From Otis tarda (taxonomy: Eukaryota; Chordata; Aves; Otidiformes; Otididae), in assembly GCA_026413225.1 (NCBI GenBank), contig CM048575.1, forward strand, positions 6,290,001-6,354,000: a DNA stretch of 64,000 bases, given 5' to 3'. Positions 1 through 10,284 of this stretch are shown here, one piece after another (positions within the stretch are counted from its first letter, which is position 1; every line of letters begins with the position of its first letter). A model generated the notes under the pieces. It did not search any database. It was not told the origin of the DNA and saw only the letters and a program-made list of their open reading frames with translations. The position numbers and the translations under genes were made by a program.

Positions 1-3000
1 GTGCCTGTTCTGACGTGAAAAGCTGGCCTGTCTGTGGTAATTGGCTGGGCTAGGAGACCCCCTCCTGCAGCAAGCTCCTGCTGGGTACCAGAGCCGGGAG
101 GGGATCCCGCCTTTGGTACCTGTGTTTAACATCTGGCTTAATTCCAAAGCTGTGAGATGTTGTTCAGTGGCCCCAGCACCTTCTGTTGGTCGCCAAGCCG
201 TCCGTGAGTCTGGACATTAACCATATCTGTTATGAAACGCCATATACTGGGGGTTTGGGCTTGTTTTTTATTTTCTTTTTTTCTCCTTAAAATTTGCACA
301 AGCCTGGCAAACAGGGGTTGATATCTTCAGTCCTCAGCAGCTGGCAGCTCCCTCTGGCTGGCAGCTTCGTGGCCTCATGTTGTTACGGCTGAAGAGTCCT
401 GCGTGTTCCTAACGCAGTGCGAAGTACGCGCCTGGTGTCCTTTAATCGATGGAAAAGGGAACTCTGGGTACCTGAGGGCATCGCGTGGTGGGTGCCAGCA
501 GCAAGTGGCGTCCGTCTCTGCCGCCCGGGCTGTGCGAGGCAGGTCCTTTCCCGTACCTGCTGCGTTATCTCACTGTGCTGCTTTCGTGAGTTGCACCCCT
601 GTCCTCGGGCAGAAATCAGCCTCTTGCTGGCGTGAAGGATGCCACTGCTCCTCTGTGGATGGGTGGGCAGTTTATTGCCTTTCTCTGTGTTTAATTTAAA
701 AACTGGAAACTTGTTTAATTGGCTTTTTTTGAGCTATGAAAGCCAGAAGGCTTTAACTTCCTCGGTTCTATTTATATTGCTGCACTACTGATTTGTGTTG
801 AGCTAGATGAAGATTAAACACTATTGAATGCGAGGGAATGTTCCGTCGCTGAATGTGGTCGTGGCTGCTGCTGAGTTTATTTTTCTGGGCAATCAGCTGC
901 CTTCCTCGGGCACCAGCGCCGGAGCCTGCTGCTCTCCCGAGTCCCGAGGCATCCGCCTCCTGCCCTCCCGCCTCTGCCAGGCGCAGGGCTTGCCTCTCGC
1001 TCGCCTGCGTCACCGGGCGGGCCACCCTCCGGCTTCTCCGTCACCAGGCAGGCTTCCCCTTCCCGGGCTGCTCCTGCACCCGCTCTCCCAACGGCTCCTT
1101 CGCTCCCAGGCGCCTGGGACCACACACGCGAGCTGCGCGATGGCCGGACACTTAACTCTTGGGTGACACCACACTCGGATGCGTTTCCCTTCGTTGGGAT
1201 GTAACATGAACAGACTACGAGAAAATGAGGTTTTGGAGCTGCAGGGATGGATCAGGTGTGGTCCTGGGACCGTGCCTGGGAGCATTTTCTGCTCTCACAG
1301 CAGAGCTGTTGGGCTCTTGCTGGTTCTGGCCCCGGGGACTCGTGCTTTTTGAGCCTCTCGCTCCCGCCCGTCCCAGCGAAGTCCCCCCTGCAGCAGGTCG
1401 GGGCTGGGTGCGGTGGTTCAGCCATCAGGCGTTTGTTGCTGCAGAGATCAGCTCCCCTCACGGGAGACGCGGCACGTGCTTTCAAGCAAGCCTGGCTGCT
1501 TGGTGCAGAACCAGGAAGAATTAAAATCCTGGTGCAGCTGTTGCCGCCAGCACCTTTGTTTAGCTGAGGTTATTGTCTTCGGCCTCACATTTCACTGTGG
1601 GGTAACGAGCGTTTGGGTTGGGGTGCTGTGGTGAGCTGGCAGCACCGCCCGCCAAGGCTGGATTTTGCGGTGGGCTGTGGCGTTCCCTCCACGCCGAGTT
1701 AGTCGTTTGTCATCGCCGGCGCAGGTTTGTACTGGGAGCTCCTGCTGTCAGACTCCCAGCTCCTGTTAGTATTCCCGGCTGTGCAGCCTCCTCCTCGCTC
1801 CGCGTGTTAACCCTCCGCGCCGCTGAGCCCTCACCTTCACCGGGCTGCAGGAAACAGGGACGCGCAGCAGCCGCACCCCGGCCGCATGGGAGCACGAGGG
1901 CCTGGGAAGCGGCCGGAGGCGCGGGGACCCTCCCAGGTGAAGGGGGTAACTTTTGGCCCAGCACGGGAAGCCCCTGACACGGGGAACGGTGCGGGCTGTC
2001 TGCTTTGGCGTGCCGTTAGTGCCGGCCTCTCCCCAGGTGTTATTTTGAAATCCCTCGCCGCCCTCTCCTCCTGCCCCGTGGCGTCGCGAAGATCGGGGCA
2101 GGTCCGTTCCCCAAGCGCAGGGAGCGGGGCGAGGTTTCTGCATTGCTATGCAGTGTGATTGCACAATTAGGGACGCTGGTGACGAGCTACCCGTGAGTGG
2201 AAGTTAAAAGCTGAGACATCTGTCGGATGAACCACCGGCTTCACTTGGCTTTCTTTTCTTCTTTAACATGTTCAAGCACTGGTGAAGATGTGTGGGGCAA
2301 ATGTTGTGATCTAAGTTTAAATAGTTTGCTCTTAAATCTTTTCTTCGTTCTTGTGTTTAGCGGGGGCTGCTCAACCTGTCTGAACTTTGGTTTAACGGTG
2401 TTTGTTGATTGCAGTGTCACTTGGATCCAAGTGATTTTTCTAAAACACAGGATTTCTTGCAAATAAACAGGGAACATGTTTTGCTGCTGCTCAGCTTGCT
2501 TCTTTTCTTTCTCCGGTCTCAGCTGGGAGATGGTTCCCAATAACACCACCATGCTCTTTGGGCAAGAATGGGAAGTCCTCTCGCATTCCTCGCGCCCAGC
2601 GCCTGGCAGCAGGGTCTGGGCGGGCGCTGCTGGCCGAGGGCCGGCCCTTGCCCCTGTCCTGTGGCGTGCAGCGGGGCTGTGGTGCCAGCACAGCTAAGAG
2701 AGCTGCTAAGAGAGGGCCAAGTCCGCTCCTCACTCTGCGTGCTGGTCGCTGTGCCTTGCGTAGGGCGCAGGAGAGGCCGAGCCTCACGTTACGGGCCCTG
2801 TGTTTGTGTTTTGACCCCTGGTTTGCTTATCTGCCCCCGCTTTAGCGGGACCAAAACTCGCTTCTGCTACTCAAAGCTGCCTTTCAGCCTAAGCCCTGAC
2901 CCGGTTCGGCGTCCCTGGCCCGCCCAGGGCTCTTCCCTGGCAGCCGAGGCAGGACAACTCTTGATTTCACTGGAAAGCGAAACAGCAGCAGCGTCGGGGC

Positions 3001-4836
3001 TCAGGCTGCACCCCACAGGGATAACTGTTCCTCCTAACGGAGCAGAGGAACGCTTATTAATTAGTGGAGTCCTTGAAGGCGATGACGAAGGCTGCCCAGC
3101 TGTCGCTGTGGCTGGCTGCTGTGGGGAGCGCTCCTTCGCGCCGCGACGGCCAGAAGGGACCCGACGGCACCGCAGGGCGCGGGTTTTCCGGAGAGAGGAG
3201 GAGGCTCACCCTCAGAGCTGCCCTTCTGTCTGTGGGCGTCTCGCTGGGGCCCTTGGAGTTCACGCTGCTCAATGTCACCCAAGGACCTGAGAGACCAACT
3301 GTGCTGGGCTCCCCAGCCCACTGCCTCTGCCCACCCGCGCGGCAGCAGCTGCCTTTGAAGTAAAGCCCCCCCGTCCCTCCCCAGGCACCCACATCCCGAT
3401 GCTGCAACGCAGCTGTGCCTGGCAGCAGCCAGCCCTTGCTGCTGGAGATCCGAGGCAGCTGGAGGCTCCTGCCTGCCACCCCTGTGCCATGGGTGCCCAG
3501 CTGGGTCCCTTCCCCTTGTGTCACCCAGCTCTGCTATTTTTTTTTTTCCTTCTCCTCGCTCGCTGTCCCTGCATAAGCTCTCCGAAGGGCTGCCCTTTCC
3601 CGGCTGCTCCCAGCCGCCTCCCTTTGCTGGCTGCTCAGCATCGCTCCACATCTGCTGGCTCCTTGCGGGAGGAGACCCAGCAGGCGCTCGCTCACTGCAA
3701 GGGAGCCCCCGTGTCCCCCAGCTGCGGGCTCTCGGGGCTCGGCTTCTGGGGGGGAAGCTTGCCGCAGCCCCGGGGCAGCGCGGGTAAGAGCCGGGATTGC
3801 TCGCTGCCCCGCGGGCAAACGCTGCTCCTGCCTCAGAGCCACCCCAGCTTCGTTAGCGGAGAGAAATCTCGGAGAAACAGATTTTGTTGCAGGAATTTCA
3901 CAGCTCAAGAAACTGAGGCAGCAGCTCAAGGGCTCTGCGCACCTCTGCGGAGGCCGTCCCGGCGTTTTGGTGGTTCAGCGGCACGGGGAAGCCCCGGGGT
4001 CCCGTGGGGAAGGGGGTGCGTGGATGAGGCCCCTGGCACGGCGATGCTGCAGCCGACTGAGCCCGAGACCAGAGTGCCTGCGGGGCTGCAACGTACGGAG
4101 CCGCAAATTCAACCCCGAGCTCCCCAGCTCTGCCTGGCCCTCCCTGAGCGGCGCCCGTGCCTGGAGGAGTTAAACAAGAAAAAAGCTCTTTCTGGAGCCT
4201 CGAGGGAGAGCGTGTTTTTATTCTCAGCCCTCTGCCTGCGCTGTCCTTGCTCCGAGCATGCGGATTTGGCCCTGCTCCCCAGTGCCTCCCCGTCGCTGGG
4301 ATTCCCTGGATGGCTGCTGCTTCGCCTCTTCCAGGCGGGCTCTCCCCGGCCTCGGCGCCTGCGCTACCAGGAGCTCCCACGCCTCACCCGGGGTCTCCGG
4401 GAGAGGCCGGGGTCCACAGGGTGCTCAGCTGGAGGAGCCACCCCGGCCGCTCTGGCTGTGCCCCAGCCCTGGGCCGCAGCACCCCGTGCGTCCCTCCTGC
4501 CCGGGCACGGACCCGCTGTTGGTCCCTGGGTCGCTGCTGGCCTGGTGGGTCGGTTCCCGGCATTTTGGGGAGAGCGCGGGCTGGCTCGGGACGGGGGCTT
4601 TGCCCAGCATTGCCTCCCCTCTCCGCGCCCTCGCCTACCGGAGCGGGGCCCCGAGGGGCGTCGGGGTGCGATGCGGGTGCTGCCGTGCAGGCCCACGGGC
4701 ACCGTCACCCTCCGTCCGTCCCTCCGTCCGTCCGTGCGGGGCCCCGCGTGCCAAGTGAGTCCATCTTTCCATTGTTCAAACAATCTCTTTTCCACACGCG
4801 GTGCCAAAGCCTCCCCGCTCGCTCCCGCGCGCGCCA
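1..4836. other. GC-rich flank without a recognisable gene
   Basis: No reading frame here resembles a known protein, and the long open frames (for example on the plus strand at 3399-4856) look like products of high GC and few stop codons. Composition shifts from mixed (1-900) to strongly GC-rich. It could contain 5' exons or promoter sequence of the muscle microRNA primary transcript that ends downstream, but I see no splice pair that I would defend. Confidence 0.5.
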
Positions 4837-4951
4837 GTATATTTAGCTGCCTCTAAGCCTCTACCTTTCCTTATATAGGAGAGGCCAAACGAATTTCGCA
4901 CTCTCATTATTAATAGCCTGAGAGGAGCTCTTCGGAGCCTGCCAAAAATAG
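4837..4951 (+). promoter_or_regulatory. MEF2/SRF site cluster, putative muscle enhancer or promoter of the miR-1b/133c transcript
   Basis: An AT-rich patch sits inside GC-rich DNA and carries four muscle-type elements in 115 bases. They are GTATATTTAG at 4837-4846 (MEF2-like, one mismatch), CCTTATATAGG at 4869-4879 (CArG-like, one extra base), TTATTAATAG at 4907-4916 (exact match to the MEF2 consensus YTAWWWWTAR) and CCAAAAATAG at 4942-4951 (MEF2/CArG-like). miR-1/miR-133 loci are known targets of SRF, MEF2 and MyoD. The link to the hairpins 3.6 kb downstream is inferred from this and from position. A different transcript could use the element instead. Confidence 0.5.
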
Positions 4952-7900
4952 CAGGCAAACAGAGCGCACCCGGGGCGGGGAGGGCGTCGTGGCAGGCGGG
5001 GAGCCCCGGGACCGCGGCCGCAGGGACGCCGCGCTGCTTTTTCTGGCTTTTCCCTTTGGGAACCACAATCAGGTGTCTCCCAGCATCCTGCCCCCGCCGC
5101 AACCCCGAGCTGGGGGTTCCCCTCGCCCCGCCAGCCCCTCACAGGCAGAGGTAGGACCGGCGGGAGCGCGGGGGCGGCGGGGTCCCGGGGTGGGCAGAGC
5201 AGCCCCGCACCCCCGGGCTGTGCTGCTCCGGATGCTGGAAGAGCCGTCCCATGGGTGCTGGGGCCACCCAGAGCGGGTGGCCCAGGGCAGCCTGGGGATC
5301 CCCAACCCCGTAGGATCCCCCCGGCCCAGGGGAGCCCCTATGGCTGCGGGGGTGGCAGGTTTCGCCCTCCCGAGAACCCCACGGGCTCCGCTTCGCCCTC
5401 CGACCTGCCGCGGGGCCCAGCAGCACGTGTTGGCTCTCCCCATGGTGCCGGTCCAGGACCCCAGCGGGCACCCGGGGGACGCGGGGCAGGGGTGCCTGGC
5501 TGGGTGCTGCTGGCTGCCCCGCCTGGGAGGGAGAGGATTTCCCAGCAGAGATCACCCACACGGCATCCCCGAGCCGCGTGCCGGGGCATCGAGCCCGGGA
5601 CGGGGCGTGCGAAGAGGGGGCTGCGGGGCGCCCAGCAAGCGGAGGGTCTTCACCTGCGCCCGGAGGCACCCGCGTCCCAGGCAGGGTCTGCCTTAAATCC
5701 CCCCCTCCCTGGCGAGGAACTTCTCCCGCCGAACTGGAGGATGCTGCAAGCTGAACTGGAGGATGCTGCAAGCTCCTGCGGACGAGCCGGAGGAGTCCTG
5801 TGGCAAAGTCAAGGCGAGCGGGGAAGCGGCGTGCTCGTGGCGGGTGTCACCGCAGCCCGCCGTCACCAGCCGAGCCCGCACCCCGCCGGTGTCACCTCCA
5901 GGACCGTAAGTGGCCGTGCGGGGTGAGAGGTGCGGGCTCTGGGGGTCTGCGGGAGGCAGGGGGGCTCTCCCTGCCGCCGGCGTTTAACCTTCAGCGAGGT
6001 GGGCTGGGGATGCTGCTGCCGCCTGCGCTCGGCTCCCGGCAGCGGCTCGGTGTGGGCGAGGACGGGGCGACCCCCGGGCTGGGGGTCACGGTGGCCCCGC
6101 ACTGCTCGGGGTAGCCGGGGCGGAGGAGCGGGGCGGCAGCGAATTCTCCATGGGGCTGAGGGGGGCAACGGGGCACCCCTGGCCGGTCCCGGCTGCAGGG
6201 GGGCGGTGGGTGGTGGGTGCTTGGGTGGGTGGGCAGCGCGGCAAGGCAGAGCCCGGCCCGGCCGCCTGTGGGTGCCCCCCGGGAGCTGGGATGCCCTCGG
6301 CCACCCAAAGCGGGGACACCCCACGCCGTGGGACGGGGCGGGAAGGGAAGCCCAACTCCTCGGCGCCTCGGTGTCGTGTTTTGGACAGGCGTGGTGGGGG
6401 GGAGCGCTGAGCCCCATGGCCGGGGGCACCAGGGCTCCGCAGGCCACGTGCCCGCAGCCCCAAACGGTGTGATGCCCGCAGGCGAGGGGGTTGGGGTGCT
6501 CCCCCAGGCCCCCCCCACCAGCGCTCCCCTCGCACCCACCTCCCTCCTCCTCGCTGGGCCTCTTGGCGTTTTTTAAGGCGCGCAGCGGCTGCCGCAGTGG
6601 GTTTGCTGGGGGTGGCCGGGCCAAGGAGAGCCCTTTGCGGGGGGGGGGACATCGCTGAGCAGTAAAACTTGGAAAGGCCCCTGCGAGGCAGTGACCGCAG
6701 AGCCCGGCCGGGCACGCGGCGCTGGGGGGAGCGGGGAAGAAGGATGCTTCCTTTTATAGCCAGGCTGGGGCTGCTGGGTGCCGTGCGAGGGTGCCACCAT
6801 CGCCAAGCCGGCACCCTCCGGCTCCTCTGCCCGCCCCCCCGCAAGGCCGTTCGCCCCCCGCACCCACAAACCCCTGCCCGGCGCAGGGAGCTGCTCTCGG
6901 GGTGCGTGAGGGACCTGGGGGCTGCCCGGGTTGGGGGGTCCCGGGAGGGGCGTCTGCAGCCATCAGCGTGGGGCGCGGGGCTGCCTGCGGCGGTGGGGGC
7001 ACCCCCAGGGCTGCGGGGGGGCTTGCGCTGATGCCCGGGCGCAGAGAGGGCGGTGGGGCAGAGATGGGCCATGGGGCAGTGCAGGGGGGGGTGGGAGCGG
7101 GCAGGGGCGGCCCACGCTGGGGCTTGGGGACATGGGGTCCCCTGGATGCGGGAAGCATCCTCTGGTGCCGTATGCGGCCCCCCAAGGTCACTGGGAGCGC
7201 CCGCCTGAGGGCTGTGGGGGCTGCGCTGTGGGACGGGGCCGTGTGGACCCCCGGGCTGGGGTCCCTCCAGCACCGCAGCGGGAGCCCACCCAGGGTCAGC
7301 CCAGGTGGCTGGGGCTGAACTGGGCCGGGATGCCGCAGCCCTGACCCTGCGCCCCGGCTCCGGGGGCTCGGGGTGAGCGCAGCTGCCAGCTTTCGGCTCC
7401 CGCTGGGCCCCGACGGCCCCCGGGATCCCGTGCGGCAGCACCCCGCTGCGCCGCGGGGCCGGCAGAGCCCGAAGGGTTACGTGGGTGCCTCTCTGGAGCC
7501 TCCAGCCTTGGGACACCCGCTCAGTCTGCTTTTTGGGGGACAGGGGTGCTGGTCCAACCCCACTGCTGCTGCTGGGCTGGGGACTTGGGTGCTGGGAGCT
7601 GTGGGGTGCCCAGCGGCGGGTCAGTGGGGTCCGGCCACGCGGGAGGCCGTGGGGTGCTGGCGGAGCATCCGGGGGGGACGGGGGCCGCGCTGGCAGCGCC
7701 AGGGGTCACCCAGCAGCATCGGTGCTGCCCGTGGGTGCCGCGAGCGGGGCCGGCGTGGTGAGGGGGTGCTTGGCACGCACTGGCTCCTTGCAGAGCGGCG
7801 CAGCGCGTGTGGCCGTGGCTCCCGGCGCTGAGTCACAGCTGCACCACGCACGGCCGGCCCCGCATCCCTCCTGCCCGTGGCCTGCCCCCCCCCGTGTCCC

Positions 7901-8499
7901 CCTCGTGCCCCTGTGCTGGGACTGGCAGAGCTGGGACCCCTGGGACCCTGGCACTTGCCATCACTCTGCTCCAGCCGCAAATTTAGGGGTTGGGAGGTCA
8001 CCAGGGTCAAGGCGCAGAGGGGCTGTGGTGATGGTCACCCCCTCCATCGCCCTGCCCTGGCCGAGGGGCCCCCCCACACCCCGCTATGGTCTCAAGCCCC
8101 TCAGATCTCAGCCGAAACCCCCCCTCTCGTGGGCAGAGGCATCTCCGGGCTCAGACCCCCGGGCAGGGTGGGTGGGGGCGCGGGGGTCCCTCAGCCACAC
8201 CGAGCTGCACGTGCTGCTCCGGCACAGGGGCCACAGGGACGGGGACAGGGTGGTGGGGGCAGCCACCCCCCAAAATACAAGGTGGCGAGCGCGTCCCCAG
8301 GCTGGGCACCCTCCGGCCGGCGCAGATGCCCTGCGTCCCAGGCACACGCGTTGGCCGTGGCACCGTCTCGCTCTCCGAACACACGGGTCCCCTTGCTCCG
8401 GCGTGGCCGTGGGCGCCATGGGACCATTCGGGCAGCGCCAGCGCCGGGACGCGCCCACGGCCGCCGACTCCCTCCGGGGTCCCAGCCTCTCCCTCCCAT
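4952..8499. other. GC-rich spacer, probable primary microRNA transcript or its intron
   Basis: No protein gene is supported. Open frames on both strands (for example minus 6086-7516 and plus 7485-8555) are rich in P, G, A and R, overlap each other, and show no family resemblance. The stretch lies between the MEF2/SRF cluster and the hairpins, so part of it is likely transcribed as pri-miRNA. Confidence 0.4.
5731..5774. repeat. Two-copy 22-bp tandem duplication
   Basis: The 22-base unit beginning GAACTGGAGGATGC occurs twice back to back, at 5731-5752 and 5753-5774, with no mismatch that I can see. It is not in a supported gene. Confidence 0.85.
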
Positions 8500-8572
8500 C
8501 CCTACATACTTCTTCATATGCCCATATGGAGTCGGCCGGCGTTATGGAATGTTAAGAAGTATGTATTTTTGG
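8500..8572 (+). ncRNA. miR-1b precursor hairpin
   Basis: The 3' arm holds a mature sequence at 8545-8565 starting TGGAATGTTAAGAAG. It carries the miR-1 seed GGAATGT and differs from miR-1a by a single A-to-T change at mature position 9, which is the form named miR-1b in chicken. The 5' arm at 8504-8526 (ACATACTTCTTCATATGCCC) pairs with it, and the loop is about 18 bases and GC-rich. miR-1 is a muscle microRNA that represses targets such as HDAC4 and promotes myocyte differentiation. The miR-133 hairpin 73 bases downstream confirms the bicistronic miR-1/133 arrangement. It is transcribed from the plus strand, and no host protein gene is visible. Confidence 0.95.
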
Positions 8573-8644
8573 GCTGGGACCCCCACGTCGGGACCCCCCC
8601 ATCGCCATCGCCGGCCCAGGCGGTGCCTGCGGAGAGACGGTGCG

Positions 8645-8716
8645 TCCCTGGGGCTGGTAAAAAGGAACCAGATCAACTTGCAACTGGATTTGGTCCCCTT
8701 CAACCAGCTGCAGCGG
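8645..8716 (+). ncRNA. miR-133c precursor hairpin
   Basis: The 3' arm holds the 22-base mature sequence at 8689-8710, beginning TTTGGTCCCCTTCAACC, which has the miR-133 seed. The 5' arm at about 8651-8672 (GGCTGGTAAAAAGGAACC) is the passenger strand typical of miR-133 precursors and folds onto it with a short A-rich loop. miR-133 represses SRF and related targets and balances miR-1 in proliferation versus differentiation of muscle. The partner miR-1b lies just upstream on the same strand, so one primary transcript is expected. The name miR-133c is from recalled chicken nomenclature. Confidence 0.95.
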
Positions 8717-8941
8717 CGCATGAGCTACGGCACCCGCTGCGCCCCGGCCCGAGGGGGCCGCGTCCCGTCTGAGAGGGCTCGGGGTGGGGAGTGGGCGCCG
8801 GGTGCCGGGGAAAGGGGGCTTGCAAAATGGAGCTTTGGTTTTTGAGGGTGCCAGGTGGAGGGGAGGCAGCTGGAGGGGCTGCACCTCGCCCGCCAGCCCG
8901 TGGAGGTCTCCGCGCTGTCCAGCCCACCCACGCTGCCCAGC

Positions 8942-9641
8942 AGTGCCCCATAAATAATGTGCCGTAAAGCCCCATAAGGCCCCGTAACGCCTCAAAAATG
9001 CCCCATAACACCCCATAATGCCCCATAACGCCCCACAGATGCCCCATAGGGCCCCATAAAGCCCATAAATGCCCCATAACACCCCACAGATGCCCCATAG
9101 GGCCTCATAAAGCCCAAAAATGCCCCATAACACCCCACAGATGCCCCATAGTCCCCTTAAATGCACCATAAAGCCTCATGAAAGCCCCACAGATGCCCCA
9201 TAAAGTCCCATACATGTCCCATAAAGCCCCATAAGGCCCGATAAAGTCCCATAAATTCCCCTAGATGCCCTATAAATGCCCCATAGATGCCCCATTAAGC
9301 CCCATAAAGTCCCATAAATCCCACCATTAAGCCCCATAAAGTCCCATAAATCCCCACAGATGCCCCATAAAGCTCTGTAAGTCCCCCTAATGTCCCACAG
9401 ATGCCCCATAAAGTCCCATACATGTCCCACAAAGCCCCATAAATCACCACAGACGCCCCACAAACCCCATAAATGCCCCCTAAGGCCCCCAAAAGCCCCA
9501 TAGATGCCCCATAACCCCCCACAGATGCCCCACAAAGCCCCATAAGCTCCCATAAAGCCTCATAGATGCCTCATAAAGCCCCATAACTCCCCACAGATGC
9601 CCCAGAAGGTCCCGTAAAGCCCCACAGACGCCTCATGAAGC
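8942..9641. repeat. Minisatellite of degenerate CCCCATAAA units
   Basis: About 700 bases consist of imperfect copies of a 9-12 base unit around GCCCCATAAAG or GCCCCACAGAT. Higher-order repeats of roughly 50 bases are visible at 9020-9150, where the ATAACACCCCACAGATG block recurs. Because the array lacks stops on the minus strand, it creates spurious W/G/Y-rich open frames there. It begins about 225 bases after the miR-133c hairpin and ends about 200 bases before the interferon-response element of the next gene. Confidence 0.9.
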
Positions 9642-9846
9642 CCAGCCGCCACGGCACGGGCGTGAGGAGCCTCTCTCCGTGCCCGTCGCATCCTCCCCTC
9701 CGCAGCCCCGTCCCCGTGGGGGGGTTTGGGGCGGGGGGCAAAGGGTCCCCGCGGGGAGCAGCCCCGGGGTCCCATCCCCCCCCCGCCCCCGCGCCAGCAG
9801 AGCCCGGCACAGGCGGGGTTAACCCGAGACGGACCGGGAGTTCGGG

Positions 9847-9914
9847 GAAACCGAAAACTCGACGGCACCTTTTCTCGGGAATTTGTTGTTCTGACGTCAG
9901 CCAGGCCCCGCCCA
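9847..9914 (+). promoter_or_regulatory. Interferon-response promoter of the IFI6-like gene (ISRE, CRE, GC box)
   Basis: GAAACCGAAAACT at 9847-9859 matches the ISRE consensus GAAANNGAAACT closely; one extra A lies in the second half. TTCTCGGGAA at 9871-9880 is a GAS-like STAT site with four-base spacing. TGACGTCA at 9892-9899 is a perfect CRE, and GGCCCCGCCCAC at 9904-9914 is a GC box. No TATA box is obvious. The cluster lies about 430 bases before the start codon. ISG12-family genes are classic type I interferon targets bound by ISGF3, so this fits the gene downstream. Confidence 0.8.
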
Positions 9915-10284
9915 CGGCAGCAGATCCTCGCGGGCAGCGGACGGAGAGGTTCGGGGGCCGGGGTGCTGGGACCCCCGACGGGTGTTTGGGGACAGCACCC
10001 CCTTCTCGGGGTGGACGGGCGGCAAAAGCGGGGGGGCTGCTCCCCGGGGGGCTGCTGGCCAGGGAAATCCTGGGGGGGAAACAACGCGGGGTGTGGGATG
10101 GGGGGGCTCTGTTTTTGTGGGGTGGCCGGTGGCTCGTGGCGGGGGGGGAGAGGGAGGCCGGGCAGGAGAGCGAGACCCCCACGGACCCCGCTCTCCGCCC
10201 ACGCAAGAAATTCTTCTCCTTCCCCGAAGGAGCGGCCTCCGACCGGACACCCCTCTCTCCAGCAGCCCCCTTCGCCGTCCCGCC

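Noticed and set aside
3399..4856. 485-codon plus-strand open frame
   Set aside because: Its composition is GC-driven (P, A, R, G, S), other long frames overlap it, no domain is recognisable, and it runs into the MEF2/SRF-like site cluster.
6086..7516. 476-codon minus-strand open frame
   Set aside because: It is low-complexity P/A/R/G-rich translation of GC-rich DNA, with competing frames on both strands and no family similarity.
7485..8555. 356-codon plus-strand open frame reaching into miR-1b
   Set aside because: It ends inside the hairpin and has no domain; the microRNA explains the conserved part.
8552..9553. Minus-strand frames rich in W, G and Y repeats
   Set aside because: They are a by-product of the CCCCATAAA minisatellite, which lacks stop codons on that strand; there is no start context or splice support.
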